Positions 17,864 to 25,701 of a DNA stretch of 64,000 nt are shown piece by piece (position 1 is the stretch's first letter; each line of letters begins with the position of its first letter). Source of the stretch: Roseateles_B sp051857535 (GTDB taxonomy: Bacteria > Pseudomonadota > Gammaproteobacteria > Burkholderiales > Burkholderiaceae_C). The translations under genes were made by a program, and so were the position numbers. The notes under the pieces are model-generated. The model saw only the letters and a program-made list of their open reading frames with translations, was not told the origin of the DNA and did not search any database. The stretch covers positions 62,001 through 126,000 of the forward strand of contig NZ_JBPZGY010000010.1 of the NCBI RefSeq assembly GCF_051857535.1, given 5' to 3'.

Positions 17864-18238
17864 ATGAACCTCAGCCCCAGCCTCCAGATCCTTTTCGTGG
17901 ATCAGCCCGAGCGCAGCGCAGCCTTCTACAGCGAGCATTTCGGCGCCCGCGTGCTGGAGTCGTCCCCCACCTTCGCGATGCTGGCCCTGGGCGACAGCGC
18001 CCGCCTGGGCCTGTGGTCCCGCCATACGGCCGAGCCCGGCCCGACGGCGGCTGGCGGTGGCACCGAGCTGGCTTTCGCCCAGCCCGACCGCGGTGCCGTG
18101 GACAGCCTGCACGCCGCCTGGACCGCCGCCGGCATCCCCATGGCCCAGGCGCCAGTGGCCATGGACTTCGGCTACACCTTCGTCGCGACAGACCCTGACG
18201 GCCATCGTCTGCGCGTCTTTCACCCCGAAGGCAACTGA
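17864..18238 (+). CDS. VOC (glyoxalase/bleomycin-resistance-like) family protein
   Basis: The 124-residue protein shows the paired beta-alpha-beta-beta-beta pattern of the vicinal oxygen chelate fold. It starts ILFVDQPERSAAFYSEHFGARVLE and ends TDPDGHRLRVFHPE. Two such modules per chain usually form one metal site. The likely ligands cannot be assigned safely: the usual first His is replaced by Leu/Val-rich sequence, so it may be a binding protein rather than an enzyme. ATG 17864 follows an AGGA ribosome site. It is divergent from dnaE and followed by an inverted repeat, so it is probably monocistronic. Substrate unknown. Confidence 0.8.
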   Translation: MNLSPSLQILFVDQPERSAAFYSEHFGARVLESSPTFAMLALGDSARLGLWSRHTAEPGPTAAGGGTELAFAQPDRGAVDSLHAAWTAAGIPMAQAPVAMDFGYTFVATDPDGHRLRVFHPEGN

Positions 18239-18247
18239 GCCCTGAAT

Positions 18248-18290
18248 GGCAGGGCGCGCGGGGCGGCTGGTGGGCGCTCAGCGCCCTGCC
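18248..18290 (+). terminator. Inverted repeat after the VOC gene
   Basis: GGCAGGGCGC at 18248-18257 pairs perfectly with GCGCCCTGCC at 18281-18290. Inside it a tighter hairpin GGGCGC-TCA-GCGCCC (18272-18286) competes with it. No T-tract follows, so it may be a Rho-dependent end or an mRNA-stabilising fold rather than a classical terminator. Confidence 0.4.
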
Positions 18291-18378
18291 AGGAGGAACT
18301 CAGGGATCATGCGGGGACGCCACAACCGGCGGCCTGCCGTATGCTGCGCCGCCACCCCTGCTGACGCCGAGACTCCCC

Positions 18379-19365
18379 ATGCAAGAACGCCGCCCCTCTC
18401 ACCGCACCCTGGCCCTGGCGCTCTGCGCCTGTGCCGGCCTGCTGACGCCCACCCTGGCCCTTGCGCAGGCCGCAGCCCCGGCCCCAGCGGCCTCCCAGCC
18501 AGCGTCCGCCAAGCCGGCCGGTCCAGCCCCCGGCAAGAAGCCCTCCAGCGCCGACATCCTGGCTGCCTCCAAACCCACAGACTGGCGCACCGTGGACCCT
18601 GAGCTGGCCCTCCAGATGGAGCTGCCCGCCGGCAAGGTCATCATCGAGCTGGCCAGTGCCTTCGCGCCGGTCCATGCGGCCAACATCGTCAAGCTGACCC
18701 GTGCCGGCTACTTCGACGGCCTTGCCGTCATCCGATCCCAGGAAAACTACGTCACGCAGTGGGGCGACGCCGAAGAGGACGACGCCAAGGCCCGCAGGAA
18801 GCCGGACACCCTGGCCAAGGCGCCGGTCGAGTTCTCCCGCCCGCTCAAGGGCCTGAAGCTCAGCGCCCTGCCCGAGCGCGATACCTGGGCCGCCAAGGTC
18901 GGCTTCGTGGACGGCTGGCCGGTGGCGGTGGACCCAAAGAAAGGCCGCGCCTGGCTCACCCACTGCAACAGCATCGTGGGCGCCGCCCGCGGCAACGAAC
19001 CTGACTCCAGCGACGGCAGCGGCCTCTACGCCATCATCGGCCACGCCCCACGCGCCCTGGACCTCAACATCACCACCGTGGGCCGCGTGCTGCAAGGCAT
19101 GGACAAGCTCAGCAGCCTGCCCCGGGGCACCGGCGCCCTGGGCTTCTACGAGAAGGCCGAGGAGCGCACGCCCATCACCCGTGTCCGCGTGCTGGCCGAC
19201 ATTCCCGAGGCCGAGCGCCCGCGCCTGCAGGTGCTGCGCACCGACACCGCCACCTGGCAAGCCTGGCTCAACAGCCGGCGCTTCCGAGGCGGCGGCTGGT
19301 TCGTGCATGAGCCGTCCAAGGTGGAACTGTGCGGCGCGCTGCCCCCGGTGCGCAGCGCGCCCTGA
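18379..19365 (+). CDS. Cyclophilin-type peptidyl-prolyl isomerase, exported
   Basis: The 328-residue protein has a signal peptide (residues 1-30, ending LALAQA) and an Ala/Pro-rich linker. A divergent cyclophilin domain starts at KVIIELASAFAPVHAANIVKLTRAGYFDG, and FDGLAVIRSQENYVTQWGD is the cyclophilin core. The later strands (AWLTHCNSIVGAARG, GLYAIIGHAPRALDLNITTVGRV) are recognisable but carry insertions, so it belongs to the larger, atypical bacterial branch. It should act on periplasmic proteins. The next gene starts 8 nt after the stop and also encodes an exported protein, so the two are probably co-expressed. Catalytic competence is uncertain because the usual cyclophilin Phe/Trp pocket is altered. 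Confidence 0.82.
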   Translation: MQERRPSHRTLALALCACAGLLTPTLALAQAAAPAPAASQPASAKPAGPAPGKKPSSADILAASKPTDWRTVDPELALQMELPAGKVIIELASAFAPVHAANIVKLTRAGYFDGLAVIRSQENYVTQWGDAEEDDAKARRKPDTLAKAPVEFSRPLKGLKLSALPERDTWAAKVGFVDGWPVAVDPKKGRAWLTHCNSIVGAARGNEPDSSDGSGLYAIIGHAPRALDLNITTVGRVLQGMDKLSSLPRGTGALGFYEKAEERTPITRVRVLADIPEAERPRLQVLRTDTATWQAWLNSRRFRGGGWFVHEPSKVELCGALPPVRSAP

Positions 19366-19373
19366 GCCTTCAC

Positions 19374-20345
19374 ATGGACCGTAGAACGGCCCTGGGCCTG
19401 TTGGTTGCGCTCGACCCGCTGTCAGCCCTTGCGCAAGACCTGACCCCGGCACGCCCCCTGCCCTGGCGGCTGCGCAGCCGCTTCTGGATGAACCTGCACC
19501 ATGTGCTGGCCGAGCTCGTGCAGGCGGACAGCGAGCTGGCCGCATGGCGCCAGCCGCAGGGGTGGTCCGACGCCGAAGGCCGGGCCTGGCAGGCCGCGCA
19601 GCACCGCTACCGCGAGGCCTTTGCCGAGGCCGACATTCCTTTCGACGAGCGCTTCCAGGCCCTGCGCCTGGCTTTGCTGGGGATCGCCGATGCTCAGCCC
19701 CTGCCGACACTGGCGCCAGCGCTGCATCCCTTCGGCCAGGCGCTGGAGGAGGCGGCAGGGCCCTATCGCCGCCATCTGTGGAGCGGCCATGCAGTGCTCA
19801 ACGAGGCCTGGATCCAGCAAGCGCAGCCCTTGCTCAACAGGCATGGCCTGTTGCTGCGCGAGCGCCTGGAGGCCGTGCTCCAGCCTGCCCTGCCTGAGTA
19901 CATCCCCGTGGACGTGGTGGCCTACGCAGCCAACTTTTCCGGCGCCTACACCCATCCAGGCCCAGCCCACACCATCATGCCCAGCACCCGCAAGAGCTAC
20001 CAAGGGGCCGCCAGCCTGGAGATGCTGTTCCACGAGGCCTGCCACACAGGCATGGACAGCCGGCTGATCAGCGACATCAATGCCCTGCTTGCCCCACGCG
20101 GACTGAGGGACCAGCGAGGTCTCTGGCACGCCACGCAGTTCTTCACCGTCGGTCACCTCGCCCAGCGCGTGCTGGCCGAGGCCGGCCGAGCCTACGTGCC
20201 CTACGGCCAGCGCTGGCGCGTGCTGCAACGCGCCTGGCCCTTCGCCATCGCCCCGCTGGAGGCGCACTGGCTGCCTTATCTCGAAGGCCGGAATTCCCGG
20301 GATGAGGCCCTTGCAGCGCTGGTCGAGGCCAGCTATCCCGCATGA
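19374..20345 (+). CDS. Exported putative zinc metallopeptidase-like protein (HExxH)
   Basis: The 323-residue protein begins with a short signal-like segment (MDRRTALGLLVALDPLSALAQ). I do not recognise a named family. It carries LFHEACHTGMD at residues 218-228, an HExxH zincin signature (His220, Glu221, His224), after a conserved-looking PGPAHTIMPS. A later WHATQFFTVGHLAQRVLAEAG could supply the third ligand. It lies 8 nt after the cyclophilin gene and overlaps nothing, suggesting a two-gene periplasmic unit. The metallopeptidase role is inferred from the motif only; a non-peptidase zinc protein is possible. Confidence 0.65.
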   Translation: MDRRTALGLLVALDPLSALAQDLTPARPLPWRLRSRFWMNLHHVLAELVQADSELAAWRQPQGWSDAEGRAWQAAQHRYREAFAEADIPFDERFQALRLALLGIADAQPLPTLAPALHPFGQALEEAAGPYRRHLWSGHAVLNEAWIQQAQPLLNRHGLLLRERLEAVLQPALPEYIPVDVVAYAANFSGAYTHPGPAHTIMPSTRKSYQGAASLEMLFHEACHTGMDSRLISDINALLAPRGLRDQRGLWHATQFFTVGHLAQRVLAEAGRAYVPYGQRWRVLQRAWPFAIAPLEAHWLPYLEGRNSRDEALAALVEASYPA

Positions 20346-20380
20346 GGACCCGCCAGGCCGGCCCCTGCGAGGCCACGGCC

Positions 20381-20386
20381 TAGAAT
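20381..20386 (+). promoter_or_regulatory. -10-like box abutting the trhO start
   Basis: TAGAAT lies 8 nt before the ATG at 20395 with no Shine-Dalgarno sequence, the same layout as at lapA. A leaderless mRNA is likely. No -35 could be assigned. Confidence 0.4.
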
Positions 20387-20394
20387 CCGGCGCC

Positions 20395-21168
20395 ATGTCG
20401 TCCGCCGCGCCCATTCTCAATATCTCCTGCTACCTCTTCGTCGGCCTGCCCGATGCGGCCGCGCTGCGCGAACGCCTGCACGCCGAGGCCCTGGCCCGCG
20501 GGCTCAAGGGCACGGTGCTGCTGGCCGAGGAAGGCATCAACCTCTTCCTGGCCGGCTCCCCCGAAGGCGTGCGAGGCTGGGTGGACCTGCTCAAGGCCGA
20601 TGCACGCTTTGCGGCCCTGGCGCCCAAGGAAAGCTGGAGCCAGTCCATCCCCTTCCGCAAGCTGCTGGTGAAGGTCAAGCCCGAGATCATCCGCATGAAC
20701 ATGCCCGCGATCCGGCCCGATCAGCTACCGCGGGCGCCCGCCCTGCCAGCCGTCACCTTGCGCCGCTGGCTGGATCAGGGCCATGACGATGAAGGCCGCC
20801 CTGTCGTGACCCTGGACACCCGCAACGCCTTCGAGGTGGACTACGGCAGCTTTGACGGCGCCATCGACTGGCGCATCAGCAAGTTCACCGAGTTTCCCGC
20901 CGCGCTGGCTGCCCGCAAGGACGAGCTGAAGGGCAAGACCGTGGTGAGCTTCTGCACCGGCGGCATCCGCTGTGAGAAGGCGGCCATCGTGCTGCAGCAG
21001 CAAGGGCTGGACGGGCCCGTCTACCAGCTCGAAGGCGGCATCCTGAAGTACTTCGAGGAGACCGACGGCGCGCACTATCACGGCAGCTGCTTCGTCTTCG
21101 ACCAGCGCGAGGCCCTGGACGCCGGGCTGGCGCCCTCCTCCGAAATCAAGCCGGCAGGCAAGGCCTGA
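20395..21168 (+). CDS. trhO: tRNA uridine 5-hydroxylase, rhodanese-domain (TrhO/YceA)
   Basis: The 257-residue protein has the N-terminal acylphosphatase-like domain of the YceA family (FVGLPDAAALRERLHAEALARGLKGTVLLAEEGINLFLAG). A rhodanese domain follows, with the active-site loop CTGGIRCEKA and the upstream VTLDTRNAFEVDYGSFDGA. TrhO hydroxylates U34 of certain tRNAs using oxygen. Length is somewhat short of E. coli YceA (about 350) because the C-terminal zinc-ribbon region is reduced. Start at ATG 20395 as the homology begins there. The alpha/beta hydrolase gene follows by 4 nt, so they are likely co-transcribed. Confidence 0.92.
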   Translation: MSSAAPILNISCYLFVGLPDAAALRERLHAEALARGLKGTVLLAEEGINLFLAGSPEGVRGWVDLLKADARFAALAPKESWSQSIPFRKLLVKVKPEIIRMNMPAIRPDQLPRAPALPAVTLRRWLDQGHDDEGRPVVTLDTRNAFEVDYGSFDGAIDWRISKFTEFPAALAARKDELKGKTVVSFCTGGIRCEKAAIVLQQQGLDGPVYQLEGGILKYFEETDGAHYHGSCFVFDQREALDAGLAPSSEIKPAGKA

Positions 21169-21172
21169 CCCC

Positions 21173-22141
21173 ATGAAGACCCTGGGCGCCTGGCTGCTGC
21201 GTGGACTGGGGCTGCTGATCCTGCTGCTGGCCGTGTCCGCCGCGGCCTTCAAGGCGCCCGAACGCTCGCTGGAGTCTCTGGTCGCACGCTGGGCGCCGCC
21301 CCCCTCCGATTTCATCGAGCTGCCCTGGCAGGGCCGGCGCCAGCTCGTGCATCTGCGAGACCAGGGCCCGCGCGGCCCGGAGGCGCCCCTGGTGCTGCTG
21401 CACGGCACCTCGGCCAGCCTGCACACCTGGGAGCCCTGGGTGCGGGCGCTGAGCCAGCAGCGTCGCGTCATCACCCTGGACCTTCCCGGCTTCGGCCTCA
21501 CAGGGCCCAGCGTACTGGGCGACTACCGCGACGCCAGCTATGTCGACTTCCTGCACGCCCTGCTGACCCACCTGAAGCTGGAGCGCGTGGTCCTGGGGGG
21601 CAATTCCCTGGGCGGGCAGATCGCCTGGGAGTACGCCGCCCAGCATGGCGAGCGCGTCCAGGCCCTGGTGCTGGTGGATGCCGGCGGCCTGGCGTTCGAG
21701 TCCGAATCCGTGCCCCTGGCCTTCCGCGTGGCACGCCTGCCCGGCCTGCGCAAGATGGCCTCGCAGCTGCTGCCCCGCCAGATGGTGGAGCGCAGTGTGC
21801 GCAATGTCTTCGGCGATCCCGCCCGCGTCAGCGAAGCCCTGGTGGACCGCTACTTCGAGCTGACCCTGCGCGAAGGCAACCGTGCGGCCCTGGTGCAACG
21901 ATTTGAGCAACTGGAGCCCGGGCGTTATGCGAACATGCTGTCCCAGATCCGACAGCCGACGCTCATCCTCTGGGGCGGGCGCGACCGCCTGATCCCGCTG
22001 ACCTATGGCAGGCAGCTGAAACAAAGCATTGCAAATAGCAGGCTGGTGGTCTTTGATACCCTGGGGCATGTGCCGCAGGAGGAAGACCCGCAGCAGACGC
22101 TTGTGCCGGTGCAGGACTTCCTGCACTCGCTCAAACCCTGA
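21173..22141 (+). CDS. Alpha/beta hydrolase, membrane-anchored
   Basis: The 322-residue protein has an N-terminal hydrophobic anchor or signal (residues 7-26) and a complete alpha/beta hydrolase fold. LLHGTSASLHTW provides the oxyanion loop, GGNSLGG is the nucleophile elbow (Ser), WGGRDRLIP carries the acid residue and LGHVPQEEDP the catalytic His. It resembles serine esterases or lipases of the epoxide-hydrolase-like group, but the substrate cannot be told. It starts 4 nt after trhO. No clear terminator separates it from aotJ 72 nt downstream. Confidence 0.85.
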   Translation: MKTLGAWLLRGLGLLILLLAVSAAAFKAPERSLESLVARWAPPPSDFIELPWQGRRQLVHLRDQGPRGPEAPLVLLHGTSASLHTWEPWVRALSQQRRVITLDLPGFGLTGPSVLGDYRDASYVDFLHALLTHLKLERVVLGGNSLGGQIAWEYAAQHGERVQALVLVDAGGLAFESESVPLAFRVARLPGLRKMASQLLPRQMVERSVRNVFGDPARVSEALVDRYFELTLREGNRAALVQRFEQLEPGRYANMLSQIRQPTLILWGGRDRLIPLTYGRQLKQSIANSRLVVFDTLGHVPQEEDPQQTLVPVQDFLHSLKP

Positions 22142-22213
22142 TGCCAGTGCTGTCTGCGGCCATGCAAGATCGAGTTTTTCTAACCCAGCCTCGCAAGACG
22201 AGCAGGAGACCCC

Positions 22214-23005
22214 ATGAAGAAACGCCATCTGATCGCACTGGCCGCCATGGCCACCCTGGGCTTCAGCGCCATCAGCGCCTCGGCCCAGGCCCCCGATTGG
22301 AAGAAGATCCGCATCGGCGTCGAGGGCGCCTACCCTCCGTTCTCGGAAGTCGGTGCTGACGGCAAGCTCAAGGGCTTCGAGATCGACCTGGCCATGGCCC
22401 TGTGCGCCGAGATGAAGGCCGAGTGCACCTTGGTGCAGCAGGACTTCGACGGCCTCATCCCCGCCCTGCAGGCCAAGAAGATCGACGCCATCATCGCCTC
22501 CATGTCCATCACGGACGAGCGCAAGAAGGCCATCGCCTTTTCCAACCCCTACTACAACACCCCGGCCCGCTTCGCCGCCAAGGCCGACGCCAAGTTCGAC
22601 TTCAGCCCCGCCGGACTGAAGGGCAAGAAGATCGGCGTGCAGCGCGCCACCATCCACGAGAAGTTCGTGGCCGAGACCTTCAAGCAGAGCAACATCGTGC
22701 GCTACGCCACCCAGGACCAGGCCTTCCTGGACCTGAAGTCCGGCCGCATCGATCTGACCATCGCCGACCTGGTGGCCGTGGACCAGGGCTTCCTGAAGAC
22801 CCCGGCCGGCAAGGGCTTCGCCTTCCAGGGCCCCAGCTATGACGACGTGAAGTACTTCGGCATCGGCTCCGGCGTAGGCATGCGCAAGGCAGACGAGAAG
22901 TCCCTGGCCAAGAAGTTCAACGACGCCATCGCCGCCGTCAAGGCCAATGGCACCTTCAAGAAGCTGAACGACAAGTACTTCGAGTACGACATCTCGGCCA
23001 AGTAA
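22214..23005 (+). CDS. aotJ: Arginine/ornithine-type ABC transporter, substrate-binding protein
   Basis: The 263-residue periplasmic protein has a signal peptide cleaved after SASAQA (about residue 25). Its domain is of the HisJ/ArgT/AotJ class (IRIGVEGAYPPFSEVGADGKLKGFEIDLA, then DFDGLIPALQAKKIDAIIASMSIT and GVQRATIHEKF). The AotJ/HisJ class binds basic amino acids such as arginine, ornithine, lysine or histidine. A good AGGAG site precedes the ATG. It heads the order J-Q-M-O-P known from the Pseudomonas aeruginosa aot operon, which is why arginine/ornithine is preferred here. A terminator-like hairpin follows it, which would keep binding protein in excess. Confidence 0.9.
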   Translation: MKKRHLIALAAMATLGFSAISASAQAPDWKKIRIGVEGAYPPFSEVGADGKLKGFEIDLAMALCAEMKAECTLVQQDFDGLIPALQAKKIDAIIASMSITDERKKAIAFSNPYYNTPARFAAKADAKFDFSPAGLKGKKIGVQRATIHEKFVAETFKQSNIVRYATQDQAFLDLKSGRIDLTIADLVAVDQGFLKTPAGKGFAFQGPSYDDVKYFGIGSGVGMRKADEKSLAKKFNDAIAAVKANGTFKKLNDKYFEYDISAK

Positions 23006-23073
23006 GGCCGGAACGGGGCCTGGGGCCCCAGGGTCCGGATGCGCAGATAATGCGCCCGGACCTCGATTTCCAG

Positions 23074-23112
23074 GAGGCGCCCGCCGTGATCCCCGGGGGC
23101 GCCTCGGTTTTT
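23074..23112 (+). terminator. Terminator-like hairpin between aotJ and aotQ
   Basis: GAGGCGCCC at 23074-23082 pairs perfectly with GGGCGCCTC at 23097-23105 over a 14-nt loop. GG and five T residues (23108-23112) follow. It lies 69 nt past the aotJ stop and just upstream of aotQ, so it would act as a partial terminator inside the operon. Confidence 0.8.
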
Positions 23113-23133
23113 CTATCTGCAGCAGTTCCAGCG

Positions 23134-23826
23134 ATGTTCTTGCACGGTTTCCTGCCCAGCCTGCTCCAAGGCTCGGTGATCACGCTCAGCGTGGCCCTCG
23201 CCTCCATGGCCCTGGCCATGGTGCTGGGCCTGCTCGGTGCCATGGCCAAGCTGTCCCGCTGGCGCTGGGCCAAGACCCTGGCCTACATCTACACCACCCT
23301 GATTCGCGGCGTGCCGGACCTGGTGCTGATGCTGCTGATCTTCTTCGGCGGGCAGGTGGCGGTGAACTCGATTGCCCAGTCCTTGGGCCACGAGGACTAC
23401 ATCGACATCGACCCCTATGTGGCCGGCGTGCTGACCATCGGCTTCATCTTTGGCGCCTACCTCACCGAGGCCTTCCGCGGCGCCTTCCTGGCCGTGCCGC
23501 CCGGGCAGCGCGAGGCGGGCCTGGCCTATGGCATGTCGTCGGCGCAGATCGCCTGGCGCATCACCTTCCCGCAGATGTTCCGCCACGTGCTCCCCGGGCT
23601 CTCCAACAATTGGCTGGTGCTGATCAAGAGCACGGCCATTGTCTCCGTGATCGGCCTGCATGACCTGATGACCCGCGGCTCGCAGGCCGCCGGCACCACG
23701 CGCGAACCCTTCGTGTTCTACGCCGCGGTGGCGGTGATCTACCTGGGCTTCACTACGCTCTCCGAGCTGCTGTTCAACTGGCTGCAGAAGCGCCTGTCGA
23801 TCGGCGTGCGTCAGAGCCATTTCTGA
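23134..23826 (+). CDS. aotQ: Arginine/ornithine-type ABC transporter permease
   Basis: The 230-residue protein is an inner-membrane permease of the HisMQ family with about five membrane segments. It shows the cytoplasmic EAA-type loop EAGLAYGMSSAQIAWRITFPQ that docks the ATPase. The ATG at 23134 (MFLHGFLPSLLQGSVITLSV) matches the family N-terminus. An earlier in-frame ATG at 23050 would translate through the terminator hairpin and adds 28 residues with no family likeness. It pairs with aotM. Its expression depends on read-through of the hairpin at 23074 or on an unseen promoter. Confidence 0.9.
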   Translation: MFLHGFLPSLLQGSVITLSVALASMALAMVLGLLGAMAKLSRWRWAKTLAYIYTTLIRGVPDLVLMLLIFFGGQVAVNSIAQSLGHEDYIDIDPYVAGVLTIGFIFGAYLTEAFRGAFLAVPPGQREAGLAYGMSSAQIAWRITFPQMFRHVLPGLSNNWLVLIKSTAIVSVIGLHDLMTRGSQAAGTTREPFVFYAAVAVIYLGFTTLSELLFNWLQKRLSIGVRQSHF

Positions 23827-23838
23827 GCGGAGCGCCTC

Positions 23839-24525
23839 ATGAACTTCGAAGCCATCCTCGAGAACTGGCCCCACTACCTCGAAGGCGCCTGGGTCACGCT
23901 GCAGTTGCTGGCCATCTCCCTGGTCCTGGGCCTGAGCGCCGCCATCCCCCTGGCCGTGCTGCGGGTGAGCCGCAGGAAGTGGATCTCGGGCCCGGTCTGG
24001 TTCTACACCTACGTCTTCCGCGGCACGCCCATGCTGGTGCAGCTCTTCCTCATCTACTACGGCCTGGGCCAGTTCGAGTGGATGCAGCAGAGCTGGGCCT
24101 GGACGTACTTCAGTTCCGCCTGGTTCTGCGCCTGCCTGAGCTTCGTGCTCAACACCTGTGCCTACACGGTGGAGATCATCGCGGGTTCCATCCGCGCCCT
24201 CCCGGCCGGCGAAGTCGAGGCCGCGCGTGCCCTGGGCATGAGCCCCTGGGTGATGTTCCGCCGCATCGTGCTGCCCTCGGCCCTGCGCCGTGCTCTGCCG
24301 GCCTACAGCAACGAAGCCATCTTCATGCTGCATGGCACCTCGCTGGCCAGCATCGTGACCCTGATGGACCTTACCGGCGTGGCCCGGGAAGTGAACTCGA
24401 CCTACTACATCCCCTTCGAGGCCTTCATCACCGCCGCAGTCTTCTACTTCCTGATGACGCTCACCCTGGTCGGCCTCTTCCACAAGGCCGAGGCCCGCTG
24501 GCTCAAGCCCCTGATGCCGCGCTGA
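23839..24525 (+). CDS. aotM: Arginine/ornithine-type ABC transporter permease
   Basis: This 228-residue HisM-like permease carries WVTLQLLAISLVLGLSAAIPLAVLR and TYVFRGTPMLVQLFLIYYGL. Its ATPase-contact loop is EVEAARALGMSPWVMFRRIVLPSA. It forms the membrane channel with AotQ. The gap after aotQ is 12 nt with a GGAGCG ribosome site, so the two are translated from one message. Length and topology are normal for the family. Confidence 0.92.
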   Translation: MNFEAILENWPHYLEGAWVTLQLLAISLVLGLSAAIPLAVLRVSRRKWISGPVWFYTYVFRGTPMLVQLFLIYYGLGQFEWMQQSWAWTYFSSAWFCACLSFVLNTCAYTVEIIAGSIRALPAGEVEAARALGMSPWVMFRRIVLPSALRRALPAYSNEAIFMLHGTSLASIVTLMDLTGVAREVNSTYYIPFEAFITAAVFYFLMTLTLVGLFHKAEARWLKPLMPR

Positions 24526-24578
24526 CCCTGCGCTGAACGCCGGGCGCGCCCGTGGCGCGCTCCGCTGGAGCCCTCACC

Positions 24579-25697
24579 ATGCAGATCCAGACCCATTCCC
24601 TTCTCTCTCCCGCCCCGGGCACTCAGCGCGAGCTGGTCTCCCTGCACTATGGCCAGCCCGGCGCCGGGCCCAAGGTCTACATCCAGGCCTCGCTGCACGC
24701 CGACGAACTGCCCGGCATGCTGACCGCCTGGCACCTGCGCCGCCACCTCGATGCGCTGGACGCCGCCGGCCAGGTCAAGGGCGAAATCGTGCTCGTGCCC
24801 ATGGCCAACCCCGTCGGCCTCTCGCAATGGCTTCTTCAGGGCCATCTGGGGCGTTTTGAGCTGCTCTCGGGCGAGAACTTCAACCGCCACTACCCTGACC
24901 AGATCGAGGCCGCGGCGCGCGCCGCCGAACCCGAGCTGGGCCCGGATCCTGCCCGCAACGTGGCAGTGCTGCGCCGCGAGCTGAAGAAGGCAGTGCTGGC
25001 CCAGCCCGTGGACACCGAGCTGCAAAGCCTGCGCCGCACCCTGATGGGCCTGTCCTGCGATGCCGATGTGGTGCTAGACCTGCACTGCGACGCCCAGGCC
25101 GTGCTGCACCTCTACTGCGAGACGCCTGCGGCCGAGCTGTGCGACCCCCTCGCCCGCTTCCTGGGCTCGCGCGTCACCCTGCTGGCCACGGACTCGGGCG
25201 ACAACCCCTTCGATGAAGCCTGCTCGCAGGTGTGGTGGAAGTGGCAGCGGCATTTCGGCGATCGCTTCCCCCTGCCTCAGGCCTGCCTGTCGGTCACCGT
25301 GGAGCTGCGCGGCCAGCAGGACGTGGAGCATGCGCTGGCCGGACAGGACGCCGCCAACATCATCGACTACCTGCGCTGGCGGGGTGTCCTGGCCGGCGAG
25401 GCCAAGCCCGTGCCGCCTGCCCAGGGCGATGCCCGCCCGCTGGCAGGCTCCATGCCCATCAAGACGCCCGTGGGCGGTGTACTGACCTTCCTGAGGCAGC
25501 CCGGCGAGGAGGTCCGCGAGGGCGATGTGCTGGCTCACGTGATCGACCCCGTGACCGCCGAGCTGACCGAGCTCAAGAGCCCGGTGGACGGTCTTCTCTT
25601 TGCGCGGGACAACCTGCGCTTCGTCACCGCTGGTGCACGCATCGCCAAGGTGGCCGGATTGAATGCATTGCGCAGCGGCAAGCTGCTGGGAGCCTGA
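24579..25697 (+). CDS. aotO: AotO-like succinylglutamate desuccinylase/aspartoacylase-family protein
   Basis: The 372-residue protein belongs to the zinc carboxypeptidase-like AstE/AspA family. QASLHADELPGML carries the HxxE zinc motif, NFNRHYPD the substrate Arg/Asn site, and DVVLDLHCDAQ the third zinc His. A C-terminal biotinyl-like beta domain (SMPIKTPVGGVLTFLRQPGEEVREGDVLAHVIDP) ends it. Its place between permease and ATPase genes is that of aotO in the Pseudomonas aot operon, whose enzymatic role is not established. It may trim an N-acyl or amide from an imported arginine derivative in the cytoplasm (inference). ATG 24579 is preferred over the open upstream codons. Confidence 0.85.
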   Translation: MQIQTHSLLSPAPGTQRELVSLHYGQPGAGPKVYIQASLHADELPGMLTAWHLRRHLDALDAAGQVKGEIVLVPMANPVGLSQWLLQGHLGRFELLSGENFNRHYPDQIEAAARAAEPELGPDPARNVAVLRRELKKAVLAQPVDTELQSLRRTLMGLSCDADVVLDLHCDAQAVLHLYCETPAAELCDPLARFLGSRVTLLATDSGDNPFDEACSQVWWKWQRHFGDRFPLPQACLSVTVELRGQQDVEHALAGQDAANIIDYLRWRGVLAGEAKPVPPAQGDARPLAGSMPIKTPVGGVLTFLRQPGEEVREGDVLAHVIDPVTAELTELKSPVDGLLFARDNLRFVTAGARIAKVAGLNALRSGKLLGA

Positions 25698-25701
25698 CGA
25701 G

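Noticed and set aside
18246..18602. A small frame with AGGAGG before an ATG at 18309
   Set aside because: It overlaps the cyclophilin signal peptide in another frame, is Pro/Arg-rich and has poor spacing from the AGGAGG.
23050..23133. An earlier ATG for aotQ
   Set aside because: It would translate through the terminator hairpin and adds 28 residues unlike the permease family.
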